From the NCBI RefSeq assembly GCF_900018785.1, contig NZ_FCOY01000006.1:248001-312000 (forward strand): a DNA stretch of 64,000 nt, written 5' to 3'. The stretch is from Xanthomonas massiliensis (GTDB taxonomy: Bacteria; Pseudomonadota; Gammaproteobacteria; Xanthomonadales; Xanthomonadaceae). Within the stretch, counting starts at the first letter, position 1; each line of letters starts with the position of its first letter. Shown piece after piece: positions 45,777 through 54,361 of this stretch. Made by a program: the position numbers and the translations under genes. The notes under the pieces are model-generated. The model saw only the letters and a list, made by a program, of their open reading frames with translations, was not told the origin of the DNA and did no database searches.

Positions 45777-46406
45777 TCACGTGGTGCGTGGCAGTCCCTC
45801 GGGCAGGCCGGCCAGGCGTGCCCACTGGCCCCGCTGCAGCAGGGCCGGATCGTCCAGCACCGCCTGCATCAGCGCGTGGCTGTCGTTGCCCCAGAACAGC
45901 TCGCCGTCGATCTCCAGCGTCGGCACCCCGAACACCCCGGCGGCCAGCGCCTGGGCGGTGTTCGCGCGCAGCGCGGCCTTCACCCCGGGCGCGGCCAGGG
46001 CGGCCTCGACGTCCTCGATGCCCAGCGCCCGCGCCAGCGGCGCCAGCGCCTGCGCGCTGTCGGCGGCCAGGCCGTGGCGCCAGATGTGCTCGAAGATGCG
46101 GTCGATGGCCTGGTCGCTGGCCCCGGCCGCCAGGCACAGGCGCAGGGCCGGCAGGGGATTGAACGGGTGTGCCGGCGGGAAGTGCAGGGCGATGCCGTCG
46201 CGCTCGGCCTGCCACTGCGCCTGGCGGTAGATGAACAGCCGTTTGCCCGGAAGGCTGGCCGGCGCGCGGATGCCGCGTTCGTCCATCAGCGCGCCGAACA
46301 GGATCGGCACCGCCTCGATCCGCCCGAACTGCGGCAGCGTCCGCAGGCGCTGGCGATGCAGGTAGGAGAACGGCGAGACGAAGTCGAAGTACCAGCGCAG
46401 GGCCAT
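45777..46406 (-). CDS. 2-hydroxychromene-2-carboxylate isomerase / DsbA-family oxidoreductase
   Basis: A 209-residue cytosolic protein of the GST-kappa/HCCA isomerase group within the DsbA fold. The N-terminal WYFDFVSPFSYL carries Ser in place of the CxxC, as in HCCA isomerases. The cis-Pro loop is GVFGVPTLEIDGELFWGND. In naphthalene degraders the enzyme isomerises a chromene carboxylate using glutathione. No aromatic catabolic genes are nearby, so the real substrate is unknown. It lies 64 bp upstream of degV on the same strand and is divergent from the DUF924 gene. Confidence 0.85.
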   Translation of the reverse strand: MALRWYFDFVSPFSYLHRQRLRTLPQFGRIEAVPILFGALMDERGIRAPASLPGKRLFIYRQAQWQAERDGIALHFPPAHPFNPLPALRLCLAAGASDQAIDRIFEHIWRHGLAADSAQALAPLARALGIEDVEAALAAPGVKAALRANTAQALAAGVFGVPTLEIDGELFWGNDSHALMQAVLDDPALLQRGQWARLAGLPEGLPRTT

Positions 46407-46539
46407 GCGGGCGGCAGCGTAGGAGGGGGTATCGGCCAGCTTAGAGGGGAGTCGCCGGCGTGGCATGCTGCAATGCAGCGCGCATGGCGTGCGTCCTTGC
46501 TGGCATCCTCCACGATCCCCGCCGCCCAGGAGATGCCGA

Positions 46540-47082
46540 ATGGACACACTGGCCCGAGAGCTCCTGGCGTTCTGGCGCCACGCCGGCCCGGCGCGCTGGT
46601 TCGTGCGCGACGACGGCTTCGATGCGCAACTGCGCGAGCGTTTCCTGGCGGCCCACCACGCCGCCGCCCGGCGCGAGTACGAGGCCTGGATGGACACGCC
46701 GGAAGGGGCGCTGGCGTTGCTGGTGCTGCTCGACCAGGTCCCGCGCAACTGCTATCGCGACAGCGCCCACGCCTGGGCCGCCGACGGCCTGGCTCGCCAC
46801 TACGCGCGTCAGGCGCTGGCGGCCGGCCACGACCGCGCCATGGAGACATCGTTGCGGATGTTCTTCTACCTGCCCTTCGAGCATTCCGAGGACCCGGCCG
46901 ACCAGGCCCTGTCGGTGGAACTGCACCGCACCCTGCCCGGGGACAGCGCCGACGAATGGGCGTTGCTGCACCGCGACATCATCATGCGTTTCGGCCGCTT
47001 TCCCCACCGCAACGCGGCGCTGGGGCGCCAGACCACGCCGGAGGAGCAGCGCTTCCTCGACGAGGGCGGCTTCACCGGCTGA
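46540..47082 (+). CDS. DUF924 family protein
   Basis: A 180-residue all-alpha protein. Landmarks of the family are LLAFWRHAGPARWFVRDDGFD, ALALLVLLDQVPRNCYRD, RMFFYLPFEHSED and FGRFPHRNAALGRQTTPEE. AGGAG lies nine bases before the ATG at 46540. Function is not established for the family. The last codons and stop lie inside the first copy of a 58-bp tandem duplication, so a copy of the gene's 3' end is repeated just downstream. Confidence 0.85.
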   Translation: MDTLARELLAFWRHAGPARWFVRDDGFDAQLRERFLAAHHAAARREYEAWMDTPEGALALLVLLDQVPRNCYRDSAHAWAADGLARHYARQALAAGHDRAMETSLRMFFYLPFEHSEDPADQALSVELHRTLPGDSADEWALLHRDIIMRFGRFPHRNAALGRQTTPEEQRFLDEGGFTG

Positions 47083-47176
47083 GTCGGGCGGTAGGCCCTG
47101 GCCCTCCCGAGGCTAGGACGAGGACGGCTTCACCGGTTGAATCGGGCGGTGGGCCCTGGCCCCCCCGAGGCTAGGG
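47061..47176. repeat. 58-bp tandem duplication at the 3' end of the DUF924 gene
   Basis: Two adjacent 58-bp copies (47061-47118 and 47119-47176) match at 52 positions; all six differences are transitions. The first copy contains the last codons and TGA of the gene, the second a non-coding echo of them with its own TGA. Confidence 0.85.
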
Positions 47177-47689
47177 CCCGACGCAGCACTGCCCTGGGGC
47201 ATTGCGAAGGGGCCTGTCGTGGCGTGGTCGCAGGGGGCGTGTCGCGTGCCGGCCGGTGCGGCTCCGAGGGGATTGGCAGCGGCGGCGGATGCTGCGGGGG
47301 CCTTCACATGGCCCGGTGGGTGCCGACAGTCCGGTGCGGGTTCCAAGGCCAGGCCCCGGGGCCGACCGGTCCCGGCGAACCTGCCGTCGGGATCGATCCG
47401 GGGTCGCAGGTCGGGCGGTGCCGCGGCGTCCATGGCCGGCTCGAATGGCGCCGGTGCCGTCGTCTCCCATCGAGTGGGCATGCGCGATGCCTGGGCCGGG
47501 CCGGCTACGGCGGGCCCGCATGCGGCGCGCCCGGAAGGACGGGCCGGCATGCCTTCGTCCGGCATGCCCTCATGGAAAGGGCTTCCATGACGATGGCTTA
47601 GAACCCCGGCACACCGGCCGATGCCAGGGATCCGTGGGCCCCGAGCACCGCATTCGCGGTGCCCCCGGGCCCGGGCGCACCGCCGCGGC
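47177..47689. other. Gene-free spacer
   Basis: I see no gene here. Open frames on both strands are rich in Arg, Pro and Gly and look like chance frames of GC-rich DNA. A 7-bp inverted repeat CATGGAA/TTCCATG lies at 47571-47589, after two copies of CCGGCATGCC. Confidence 0.6.
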
Positions 47690-48616
47690 TCAGTACTTCG
47701 GCACGCTGCTGTCCACCTGGTCCGACCAGGCATCGATGCCGCCGGCGACGTTGCGCACGTCGGTGAAGCCCAGCCCGCGGAAGTGCTCGGCGGCCTGCAG
47801 GCTGCGCCCGCCGCGATGGCACAGGAACGCCAGCGGCGTGTCCTTGGGCAGCGCTTCCAGTTCGGCGCGGCCCTCGCCGTCGAACGTGCGGAACGGCACG
47901 CCCACCGCGGCGATGGCGCGCTCGTCGGCCGGGCGCACGTCCACCAGCGTCAGCGTGCCGGCCTTGACCGCATCGTCGGCCTCGCGCGGGGCGATGTCCG
48001 GGACCGCCTTGGGGGCGTTGGGATTGTCGACGGCCAGGCCGCGGCCGCGGATGTCGTCCACCCAGTCGATGGTGATGCCGTCGGCGCGGCGCGCGCTGGC
48101 CAGGTCGAACTGCACGCGCACGCCGTTGGATTCGGTGGCGATGGCGGCGGCATCGGCCGGCACCAGCTGGAAGTTGGGCTGGAAGCGCGCGTCGATGGAC
48201 AGCGCCAGGGCGCTGCCGGGCGCCTCGGCCAGCGCGCCCTTGAGCATTTCCGCGGCGGCGGGGGTGATGGTGATCGCCGGCGGGGTCCGGTCCGGCGCGG
48301 GCAGGCCGAGCAGCTGGCTCAGCTCGCCGCTGGCGGCCATCTGCAGGACGATGTCGCTGCCGCCGACCAGCTCGCCGTCCACGTACAGCTGCGGGATCGT
48401 CGGCCAGTCGCCGTAGGCCTTGATGCCTTCGCGGATCTCCGGGTCGGCCAGCACGTTGACCGAGGCGTAGTCCACGCCGAGGCCGTCCAGGGCGGACACC
48501 GCCTTGGCCGAGAAACCGCACTGCGGCATCGACGGCTGTCCCTTCATGAACAGCACCACGCGGTTGGACTGCAGCAGGGATTCGATGCGCGAACGCAGGG
48601 CGGGATCGAGGCTCAT
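47690..48616 (-). CDS. Monothiol glutaredoxin (Grx4/GrxD type) fused to a degenerate A-type domain and a rhodanese
   Basis: A 308-residue cytosolic protein with three parts. Residues 1-108 are a monothiol glutaredoxin with CGFS (Cys33), WPTIPQLYVDGELVGGSDI. Residues 114-203 resemble the IscA/ErpA scaffold fold (ITITPAAAEMLKGAL, ending DWVDDIRGRGLAVDNPNAP) but lack the cluster-binding cysteines. Residues 205-308 are a rhodanese domain with CHRGGRS (Cys266). It may transfer or store Fe-S clusters and sulfane sulfur. The ATG at 48616 is standard. It is divergent from the polysaccharide deacetylase gene. Confidence 0.88.
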   Translation of the reverse strand: MSLDPALRSRIESLLQSNRVVLFMKGQPSMPQCGFSAKAVSALDGLGVDYASVNVLADPEIREGIKAYGDWPTIPQLYVDGELVGGSDIVLQMAASGELSQLLGLPAPDRTPPAITITPAAAEMLKGALAEAPGSALALSIDARFQPNFQLVPADAAAIATESNGVRVQFDLASARRADGITIDWVDDIRGRGLAVDNPNAPKAVPDIAPREADDAVKAGTLTLVDVRPADERAIAAVGVPFRTFDGEGRAELEALPKDTPLAFLCHRGGRSLQAAEHFRGLGFTDVRNVAGGIDAWSDQVDSSVPKY

Positions 48617-48671
48617 GGTGGGTGGCGATGGGAGTGGGTCGTCCATTCTACGCAGCGTGCGATCATGGGGC

Positions 48672-49451
48672 ATGACCCGCCCGGAAACGCTGCATCGCAT
48701 TCCCGCCCGGCCCTGGCGCTGGGTCGGCTGGCTGGCCGCCTCGCAGGCGGCGGTGGCCGCGGTCTGGCTGTGGGCGGGCTGGCTGCCGGGGCTGGTGGCG
48801 ATGTTCGCCTCGCATGCCTGCTTCGTGGTGCCGGTGTTCCTGCCGCGCTCGCGCTTCTACGCGCCGGTGCTGGCGCGGCTGGACCCGGCCCGGCCCGAGG
48901 TCTGGCTCACCATCGACGACGGCCCTTCCGACGACACGCCGCTGCTGCTGGACCTGCTCGATGCGCACGGCGCCCGCGCGACCTTCTTCCTGGTCGGCGA
49001 ACGCGCCGCGGCACGGCCGGCACTGGTGCGCGAGATCGTGCGTCGCGGCCACGGCATCGGCAACCACAGCCAGCACCATCCGCAGGCCTGGTTCTGGCTG
49101 CTGGGCCCGCGGCGCATGGCCGCCGAGGTGGGGCAGGCCCAGGCCGTGCTCGCGGCGCTGGCCGGGCGGCCGCCGCGCTGGTTCCGCTCGGTGGTGGGCA
49201 TGACCAACCCGTTCGTGGCCCCGGCGCTGCGCCGCCATGGGCTGCAGCGGGTCGCCTGGAGCGCGCGCGGCTACGACGGTGTCGACTGCGTGCCGGAACA
49301 GGTGGTGGCACGCATCGCGCGCGACCTGCGCCCGGGCGCCATCGTGCTGCTGCACGAGGGCGCCGCCCATGGCCACAATCCGCAGATCCTGCGCGCGGTG
49401 CTGGGCATCCTGCGCAAGCGCGGGCTGGAGACGGTCGTCCCGGAGCAATGA
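48672..49451 (+). CDS. Polysaccharide deacetylase (NodB-like, CE4) family protein
   Basis: A 259-residue protein with one or two N-terminal membrane helices (about 16-55), then a CE4 domain. TIDDGPSDDT supplies the catalytic Asp and metal Asp, and NHSQHH contains the His ligands. RWFRSVVGMTNPFV corresponds to the RxPxG motif but reads RSVVG, and IVLLHEGAAHG corresponds to the LxLH motif. It is expected at the inner membrane facing the periplasm, deacetylating an amino-sugar or acylated polymer. Substrate is unknown. Confidence 0.85.
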   Translation: MTRPETLHRIPARPWRWVGWLAASQAAVAAVWLWAGWLPGLVAMFASHACFVVPVFLPRSRFYAPVLARLDPARPEVWLTIDDGPSDDTPLLLDLLDAHGARATFFLVGERAAARPALVREIVRRGHGIGNHSQHHPQAWFWLLGPRRMAAEVGQAQAVLAALAGRPPRWFRSVVGMTNPFVAPALRRHGLQRVAWSARGYDGVDCVPEQVVARIARDLRPGAIVLLHEGAAHGHNPQILRAVLGILRKRGLETVVPEQ

Positions 49452-49899
49452 CGTCGGCGTCGCCCGGCCGGCCCCGTTCCTGCCGGGCCGGGCCTGCTGT
49501 GCCGGGGGGAGTGGCGGCCGGCATCCGCCAGGTACGGGAGGTCCCGATCCACATCCGATCCCGGCATCCCCGTGCGCTTGGAGGGCGTTGGAGTGGGGCG
49601 AACTCGGCCGCCGGGACCGGGCAACGCCGTGGCCCGCGTGGCGCGCCGGGTTGCCGGCGGCGGCGCCGGGCGGACCGCGCCCGCCCCCTTGGCGGTGTCG
49701 GCCATCCTGGATCCGATCGCGGAGTCCACCAGGGGGGCGAGGGGCGGCAGGCAATGGCGGAGGGAAGGCCCGGCCGATGATCGGCGGGGGCCGTCCGCAG
49801 GCCGGGTGGCAGCAAGAGACGGCCGTGCAGCAGGAGGGAGCGCGTATGCGGCGCGTGGTCCGGTCCGGCAGGCGGTACGCACCGCGTGCATGTCCCGAG
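49452..49899. other. Gene-free spacer
   Basis: I see no convincing gene. Near its left end GCCCGGCC and GGCCGGGC form an 8-bp stem about 10 bp after the deacetylase stop, without a T run. The rest is GC-rich sequence with frames of chance composition. Confidence 0.55.
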
Positions 49900-50625
49900 T
49901 CAGCGTTCGCCGTGGGCCTCGGCCACGACCAGCCAGTTGTTGAACGGGGTGCGGCCGCGCAACGGGGCGAAGCGGGCCCGCAGCCCGGCGTCGGCCAGGG
50001 CGCCTGCCAGTTCCTGCCGGTCCGGGAAGTGGCGCGGGCGTACCTGCATCCAGCCCACGCCATGGGCCAGGCGGTCGGCCAGGCGGGTGAAGCCGCTGCG
50101 CGCGCTGGTCTCGCGCAGGCCGGTGCGGATCACCAGGCGCGCACCGGGCGTCAGCATCGCCGCCAGCGCCGCGACCAGTGCGTGCTGGCGCTCCGCCGAC
50201 AGGTACTGCAGTACGTCCAGCACGGCCACGCTGCCGCGGTGGGCGGGCAGCGTCGTGGCCAGGTCCATCCGCGCGAAGGCGACCTGTGCCAGCCGCGCCC
50301 GTTCGGCGGCCCGGGCGGCGCGGCGGATCTTGGCCGCATCCAGGTCCACGCCGCGATAGGCCAGGGCCTGGCCGTCGTCGCGCAGGGCGTGGGCGAGCAG
50401 GCCCAGGCCGCAGCCCAGGTCCAGCAACGGGGCGCTGCTGCCGCGCAGCGCCGCCAGCACGCCCGGATACAGCGGATCGGTACCCAGCTTGAGGCGGGCG
50501 TAGCACTGGTCGTAGCGGTTGCCGAACGGCCACGCCGGGGCGAAGGCGGCAGCGATGCGGGCGGCGCGCTTGGCCGGCAGTGCGTGGGCGGGAATGTCGC
50601 CGCGGCCGGCCTGGGTCGGGTTCAT
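49900..50625 (-). CDS. Class I SAM-dependent methyltransferase
   Basis: A 241-residue protein starting at ATG 50625, whose start overlaps the stop of the SGNH hydrolase gene (ATGA). The SAM motif I is LLDLGCGLGLLA, with GVDLD as motif II and VAVLDVLQYL as motif III. Before it lies a segment with FGNRYDQCYARLKLGTDPLYPGV, found in methyltransferases encoded with lipid or acyl-carrier-related clusters in xanthomonads; this is only a weak hint. Acceptor substrate is unknown. Confidence 0.8.
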   Translation of the reverse strand: MNPTQAGRGDIPAHALPAKRAARIAAAFAPAWPFGNRYDQCYARLKLGTDPLYPGVLAALRGSSAPLLDLGCGLGLLAHALRDDGQALAYRGVDLDAAKIRRAARAAERARLAQVAFARMDLATTLPAHRGSVAVLDVLQYLSAERQHALVAALAAMLTPGARLVIRTGLRETSARSGFTRLADRLAHGVGWMQVRPRHFPDRQELAGALADAGLRARFAPLRGRTPFNNWLVVAEAHGER

Positions 50626-51230
50626 CCCAGCGCCGCGCGGGCGTGGGGCAGGGCCAGCGCCGCCCACAGCGCATGCATGGCGCCGGACGGATGCAGGCCG
50701 TCGCCGGCCAGCATGGCCCCTTCCGCGCCCCGCTGCCGCGCCACCGGCGCGATATCCACCAGGCGCGTTCCGGCCTGCGCGGCCTGCGCGGCGGCGAGGG
50801 CGTTGTAGGCGTCCAGCTCGGCGGCGATGGTGGCCGGGGCGCGGCCCTGGGCGGCGGCGAAGGGCGTCACGCCCCAGTCGGGGATGGTCAGCACCAGCAC
50901 CCGCGCGGGACGGCCGCCGGCGAAGGCGACGGCGCGTTCGACCAGCGCGGTGAAGTCGGCGGCATAGGCCGCCGCCGGACGGCCGCGGTACTGGTCGTTG
51001 ACGCCGGCCAGCACGCTCACCAGGTCGAACGGCCCCCGCAGGGCGTCCGCGTCGATGCCGGCCTGCAGCTCGGCGACGGTCCAGCCGGTGGTGGCGACGA
51101 TGTGCGGCGGGTCCAGGGCCAGGCCGTGGCCGCGCAGCAGGCCGGCCAGCTGGTCCGGCCAGCGCTCGGCCGGCGCCACGCCCTCGCCGATGGTGTAGGA
51201 ATCGCCCAGGGCGAGGTAGCGCAGGCCCAT
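50622..51230 (-). CDS. SGNH/GDSL-type hydrolase
   Basis: A 202-residue esterase-like protein without a signal peptide. Block I is ALGDSYTIGEGV (nucleophile Ser in GDSY), block III is GVNDQYRG (Asn) and block V is GDGLHPS with the catalytic Asp and His. The lack of a signal peptide suggests a cytosolic enzyme. It is translationally coupled with the methyltransferase downstream and follows the aminotransferase gene by 9 bp, making a three-gene minus-strand operon. Confidence 0.85.
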   Translation of the reverse strand: MGLRYLALGDSYTIGEGVAPAERWPDQLAGLLRGHGLALDPPHIVATTGWTVAELQAGIDADALRGPFDLVSVLAGVNDQYRGRPAAAYAADFTALVERAVAFAGGRPARVLVLTIPDWGVTPFAAAQGRAPATIAAELDAYNALAAAQAAQAGTRLVDIAPVARQRGAEGAMLAGDGLHPSGAMHALWAALALPHARAALG

Positions 51231-51239
51231 GCGCCCGGG

Positions 51240-52535
51240 TCAGGCCACCGCGGCGCGCGGCTTGAGCGGGACCACCTTGGTGTTGGCCTCGGCGCGGCGC
51301 GACAGCGCGCGGTCGATGCGCGCGAACACCTCGCGCATGACCGTGGCCTCCGGCAGCAGGGTCACGCGGAAGTGGTTGCGGTAGGGCACGTTGAAGCTGG
51401 AGCCCGGCACGATCAGCACGCCTTCCTCCTCCATCAGCTCCAGCGCGAAGTCGTGGTCGTCGAAGCCGCGCGCGGCCGGGCCGACCACGCCCGGGAAGGC
51501 GTACAGCGCGCCGGACGGGGCCACCACCTCCAGGTGCTCGCTGGCGGCGCAGGCCTCGATCACCGCGCGGCGGGTCTCATACAGCCGCCCGCCCGGCGCG
51601 CACAGCGCGGAGATGGTGTCCGGGCCGTTCACCGCCGCCTCGATGGCGTACTGGCCGGGCACGTTGGCGCACAGGCGCAGGGCGCCGAGCAGGTCCATGG
51701 CGTTGCGGAAGTCACCGACCAGGTCCTGGCGCCCGGACAGCACCGCCCAGCCCACGCGCCAGCCGCAGGCGCGGTGCACCTTGCTCAGGCCGCTGAAGGT
51801 CAGGCACGGATGGTCGCCGGCGATCGGCGCCACCGGCACGAACTGGGCGCCGTCGTAGAGGATCTGGTCGTAGATCTCGTCCACCATCAGCAGCAGGTCG
51901 TGCTTGCGGGCGATCGCGACGATGCGCTCGAGCAGCTCGCGCGGGTAGCTGGCGCCGCTGGGGTTGTTGGGGTTGATCAGCACGATCGCGCGGGTGCGCG
52001 GCGACACCAGCGCCTCGATCTTGGCCGGGTCGGGCAGGAAGCCGTTGGCCGGGTCGCAGGTGTAGTACACCGGGCGGCCGTCGTTGAGGATGGTCGCCGC
52101 CGACCACAGCGGGTAGTCCGGCGAGGGCACCAGCACCTCGTCGCCCGGGTTGAGCAGGGCGCGCAGCGCCAGGTCGATCAGTTCGGACACGCCGTTGCCG
52201 ACGAAGATGCGCTCGGGCGTGGCGTCGGGCGTGCCGCGCCGGGCGTAGTGGGCGGCCAGCGCCTCGCGCGCCACCGGCAGGCCCTGCTGGTGGGTGTACG
52301 GGTCGGTGCGGTTCATGTCGTCGGCGATCGCGTGCTGCAGGTGCGCCGGCGCGCGGAAGCCGAAGTTGCCCGGGTTGCCGATGTTGAGCTTGATCAGCTT
52401 GCGGCCCTGGGCCTCCAGCTCGCGGGCTCGTCGTGCCAGTTCGCCGCGGATCTCGTAACGCACTTCCGACAGGCGCTCGCGGGTGGCGAGCGGTTTGGAC
52501 GACGACGACGGGCTTGACATTTTCGGTGGTGCCAT
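51240..52535 (-). CDS. alaA: PLP-dependent aminotransferase, alanine-synthesising (AlaA) type
   Basis: A 431-residue fold-type I aminotransferase. The PLP lysine is in SGLSKVHRACGWRVGW. LNIGNPGNFGFRAP at the N-terminus, NPNNPSGASYP and VDEIYDQILYDG are typical of the AlaA/YfbQ group, which makes alanine from glutamate and pyruvate. Two in-frame ATGs (52535 and 52520) are possible, neither with a strong ribosome site. It is divergent from rsgA across 80 bp. A related substrate range (aspartate or valine) cannot be excluded. Confidence 0.85.
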   Translation of the reverse strand: MAPPKMSSPSSSSKPLATRERLSEVRYEIRGELARRARELEAQGRKLIKLNIGNPGNFGFRAPAHLQHAIADDMNRTDPYTHQQGLPVAREALAAHYARRGTPDATPERIFVGNGVSELIDLALRALLNPGDEVLVPSPDYPLWSAATILNDGRPVYYTCDPANGFLPDPAKIEALVSPRTRAIVLINPNNPSGASYPRELLERIVAIARKHDLLLMVDEIYDQILYDGAQFVPVAPIAGDHPCLTFSGLSKVHRACGWRVGWAVLSGRQDLVGDFRNAMDLLGALRLCANVPGQYAIEAAVNGPDTISALCAPGGRLYETRRAVIEACAASEHLEVVAPSGALYAFPGVVGPAARGFDDHDFALELMEEEGVLIVPGSSFNVPYRNHFRVTLLPEATVMREVFARIDRALSRRAEANTKVVPLKPRAAVA

Positions 52536-52615
52536 TCAGGGGCGTGAATTGGCGCATGGTAGCTCAAATGCGGCGGACCGGCAGGCCCCGGCGGGCACCC
52601 GGATAGAATGGCGCC

Positions 52616-53677
52616 ATGGACCCGGACGACATCGACTTCACCGCCCTGCAGGCGCTTGGCTGGCCGTGGCCCGGCGCGCCCGCCGATCCGGCCTGGGCGC
52701 GGGCGCTGGCCGGCCATCCCGGTGCGGTGCCGGCGCGGGTGGTCGAGCAGCACCGGACCGGCTACGCCGTGGCCGGCGGCGCCGACCAGGCGCTGCGGGT
52801 GGAATCGCCGGCGGCCTGGCAGCGCCCGCGCTTCCCGGCGCACGAGCGCGCCGCGGTCGGCGACTGGGTGCTGGTCGCCGGCGGCAGCATCGTCGCGCTG
52901 TTGCCGCGGCGCAGTGCGATCAAGCGCGGCGCGGCCGGCGAGCACTACCACCAGCAGGTGATCGCGGCCAACGTCGACACCGTGTTCGTGGTCACCGGCC
53001 TGGACGACGATTTCAACCCGCGCCGGCTCGAGCGCTACCTGCTGCTGGTCGGCAGCGGCGGGGCCGAGCCGGTGATCGTGCTGACCAAGGCCGACCTCGG
53101 CGCCGACGCCGCGGCCGCGCTCGCGCAGGTGGCCGGGCTCGGCGTGGCCGCGCGCGCGCTGGACGCGCGCGACCCGGCGGCGGTGCAGGCCGCGCTGGCG
53201 CCGTGGCTCGGTCCCGGGCGCACCATCGCGCTGGTCGGGTCCTCGGGCGTGGGCAAGTCCACCCTGACCAACACCCTGCTCGGCGAGCAGCGCATGCGCA
53301 CCGCGGCGGTGCGCCGCGGCGATTCGCGCGGCCGCCACACCACCACCCACCGCGCGCTGCTCGCGCTGGCCGACGGCAGCTGCCTGATCGACACGCCCGG
53401 CATGCGCGAACTCAAGCCGACCGGCGAGGAGACGCTGGCCGACGGCGGCTTCGAGGACATCGAGGCGCTGGCCGCGCAGTGCCGCTTCCGCGACTGCGCG
53501 CACCAGGGCGAGCCGGGCTGCGCGGTGCAGGCGGCGATCGCGGCCGGCTCGCTGGCACCGGCGCGGCTGGCCAGCTACCGCAAGCTGCGCGCCGAGCTGG
53601 ACGCGGCCGCGCGCAAGCTGGCCCAGCGCCAGGAAGAGGCGGCCGCCGCCCCCCGGGGGCGTGGCCGCCGGCGTTGA
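52616..53677 (+). CDS. rsgA: Ribosome small subunit-dependent GTPase A
   Basis: A 353-residue circularly permuted GTPase for late 30S maturation. An OB-fold (about 35-105) is followed by G motifs in the permuted order: TKADL (G4), GSSGVGKST (G1), then DTPGM (G3). The C-terminal zinc finger CRFRDCAHQGEPGC supplies Cys and His ligands. The ATG lies on the divergent side of the aminotransferase gene. The NarL-type regulator starts 27 bp downstream and may be co-transcribed. Confidence 0.94.
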   Translation: MDPDDIDFTALQALGWPWPGAPADPAWARALAGHPGAVPARVVEQHRTGYAVAGGADQALRVESPAAWQRPRFPAHERAAVGDWVLVAGGSIVALLPRRSAIKRGAAGEHYHQQVIAANVDTVFVVTGLDDDFNPRRLERYLLLVGSGGAEPVIVLTKADLGADAAAALAQVAGLGVAARALDARDPAAVQAALAPWLGPGRTIALVGSSGVGKSTLTNTLLGEQRMRTAAVRRGDSRGRHTTTHRALLALADGSCLIDTPGMRELKPTGEETLADGGFEDIEALAAQCRFRDCAHQGEPGCAVQAAIAAGSLAPARLASYRKLRAELDAAARKLAQRQEEAAAAPRGRGRRR

Positions 53678-53704
53678 GCCGGGGCCGCGTGACACACTGC
53701 GCGC

Positions 53705-54355
53705 ATGACGCCGTTGCTTGTCATCGCCGACGACCACCCGCTGTTCCGGGCGGCGCTGCTGCACGCGCTGCGCGAGCGCATCCCCGGCGCGGAGGTGGTC
53801 GAGGCCGCTTCCGCCGCGGCGCTCAACGACGCCCTGGCGGCGCGCCCGGAGGCGGACCTGGTGCTGCTGGACCTGGCCATGCCCGGTGCGCACGGTTTCT
53901 CCGAGCTGCTCAACGTGCGCGGCGAGCACCCGGACGTGCCGGTGCTGATGATCTCCTCCAACGACCACCCGCGGGTGGTGCGCCGCGCCCAGCAGTTCGG
54001 CGCGGCCGGCTTCGTCCCCAAGTCCGCGCCGGCGGCGCAGATCGGGGACGCGGTGCTGCAGGTGCTGGACGGCGGGCGCTGGTTCCCGGCGCTGACCGCC
54101 GAGCGTTCGGAGCTCGACGCCGAGCTGGCGGCGCGCTTCGCCCAGCTCACCCCGCAGCAGTTCCGGGTGCTGCTGAGCCTGGCCGACGGCCTGCTCAACA
54201 AGCAGATCGCCCACCAGCTGGGCCTGGCCGAGAACACGGTGAAGGTGCACGTCACCGCGATCCTGAGGAAGCTGGGCTGCCACAGCCGCACCCAGGCGGC
54301 GGTGCTGGTGAAGGCGCTGGAGCCGGAGGGCGGGCTGGACGCGCCGTTGCCGTAG
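53705..54355 (+). CDS. NarL/LuxR-type response regulator, probable C4-dicarboxylate regulator
   Basis: A 216-residue regulator: receiver domain with DD acidic pair, Asp56 in LLDLAMPGAHG and Lys106 in FVPKSAP, then a LuxR-type helix-turn-helix (about 148-205) with LTPQQFRVLLSLADGLLNKQIA and ENTVKVHVTAIL. It faces the hybrid kinase tail to tail with a 6-bp gap, and the kinase is followed by the porin and dctA genes. A role in dicarboxylate-controlled gene expression is inferred from this setting. The 16-bp repeats at 58545 and 58623 are candidate binding sites. Confidence 0.85.
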   Translation: MTPLLVIADDHPLFRAALLHALRERIPGAEVVEAASAAALNDALAARPEADLVLLDLAMPGAHGFSELLNVRGEHPDVPVLMISSNDHPRVVRRAQQFGAAGFVPKSAPAAQIGDAVLQVLDGGRWFPALTAERSELDAELAARFAQLTPQQFRVLLSLADGLLNKQIAHQLGLAENTVKVHVTAILRKLGCHSRTQAAVLVKALEPEGGLDAPLP

Positions 54356-54361
54356 GCGCGC

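Noticed and set aside
47113-47733. A 206-residue minus-strand frame in the spacer next to the glutaredoxin gene.
   Set aside because: Composition is Arg/Pro/Gly-rich with no motif, and it starts and ends in regions explained by other features.
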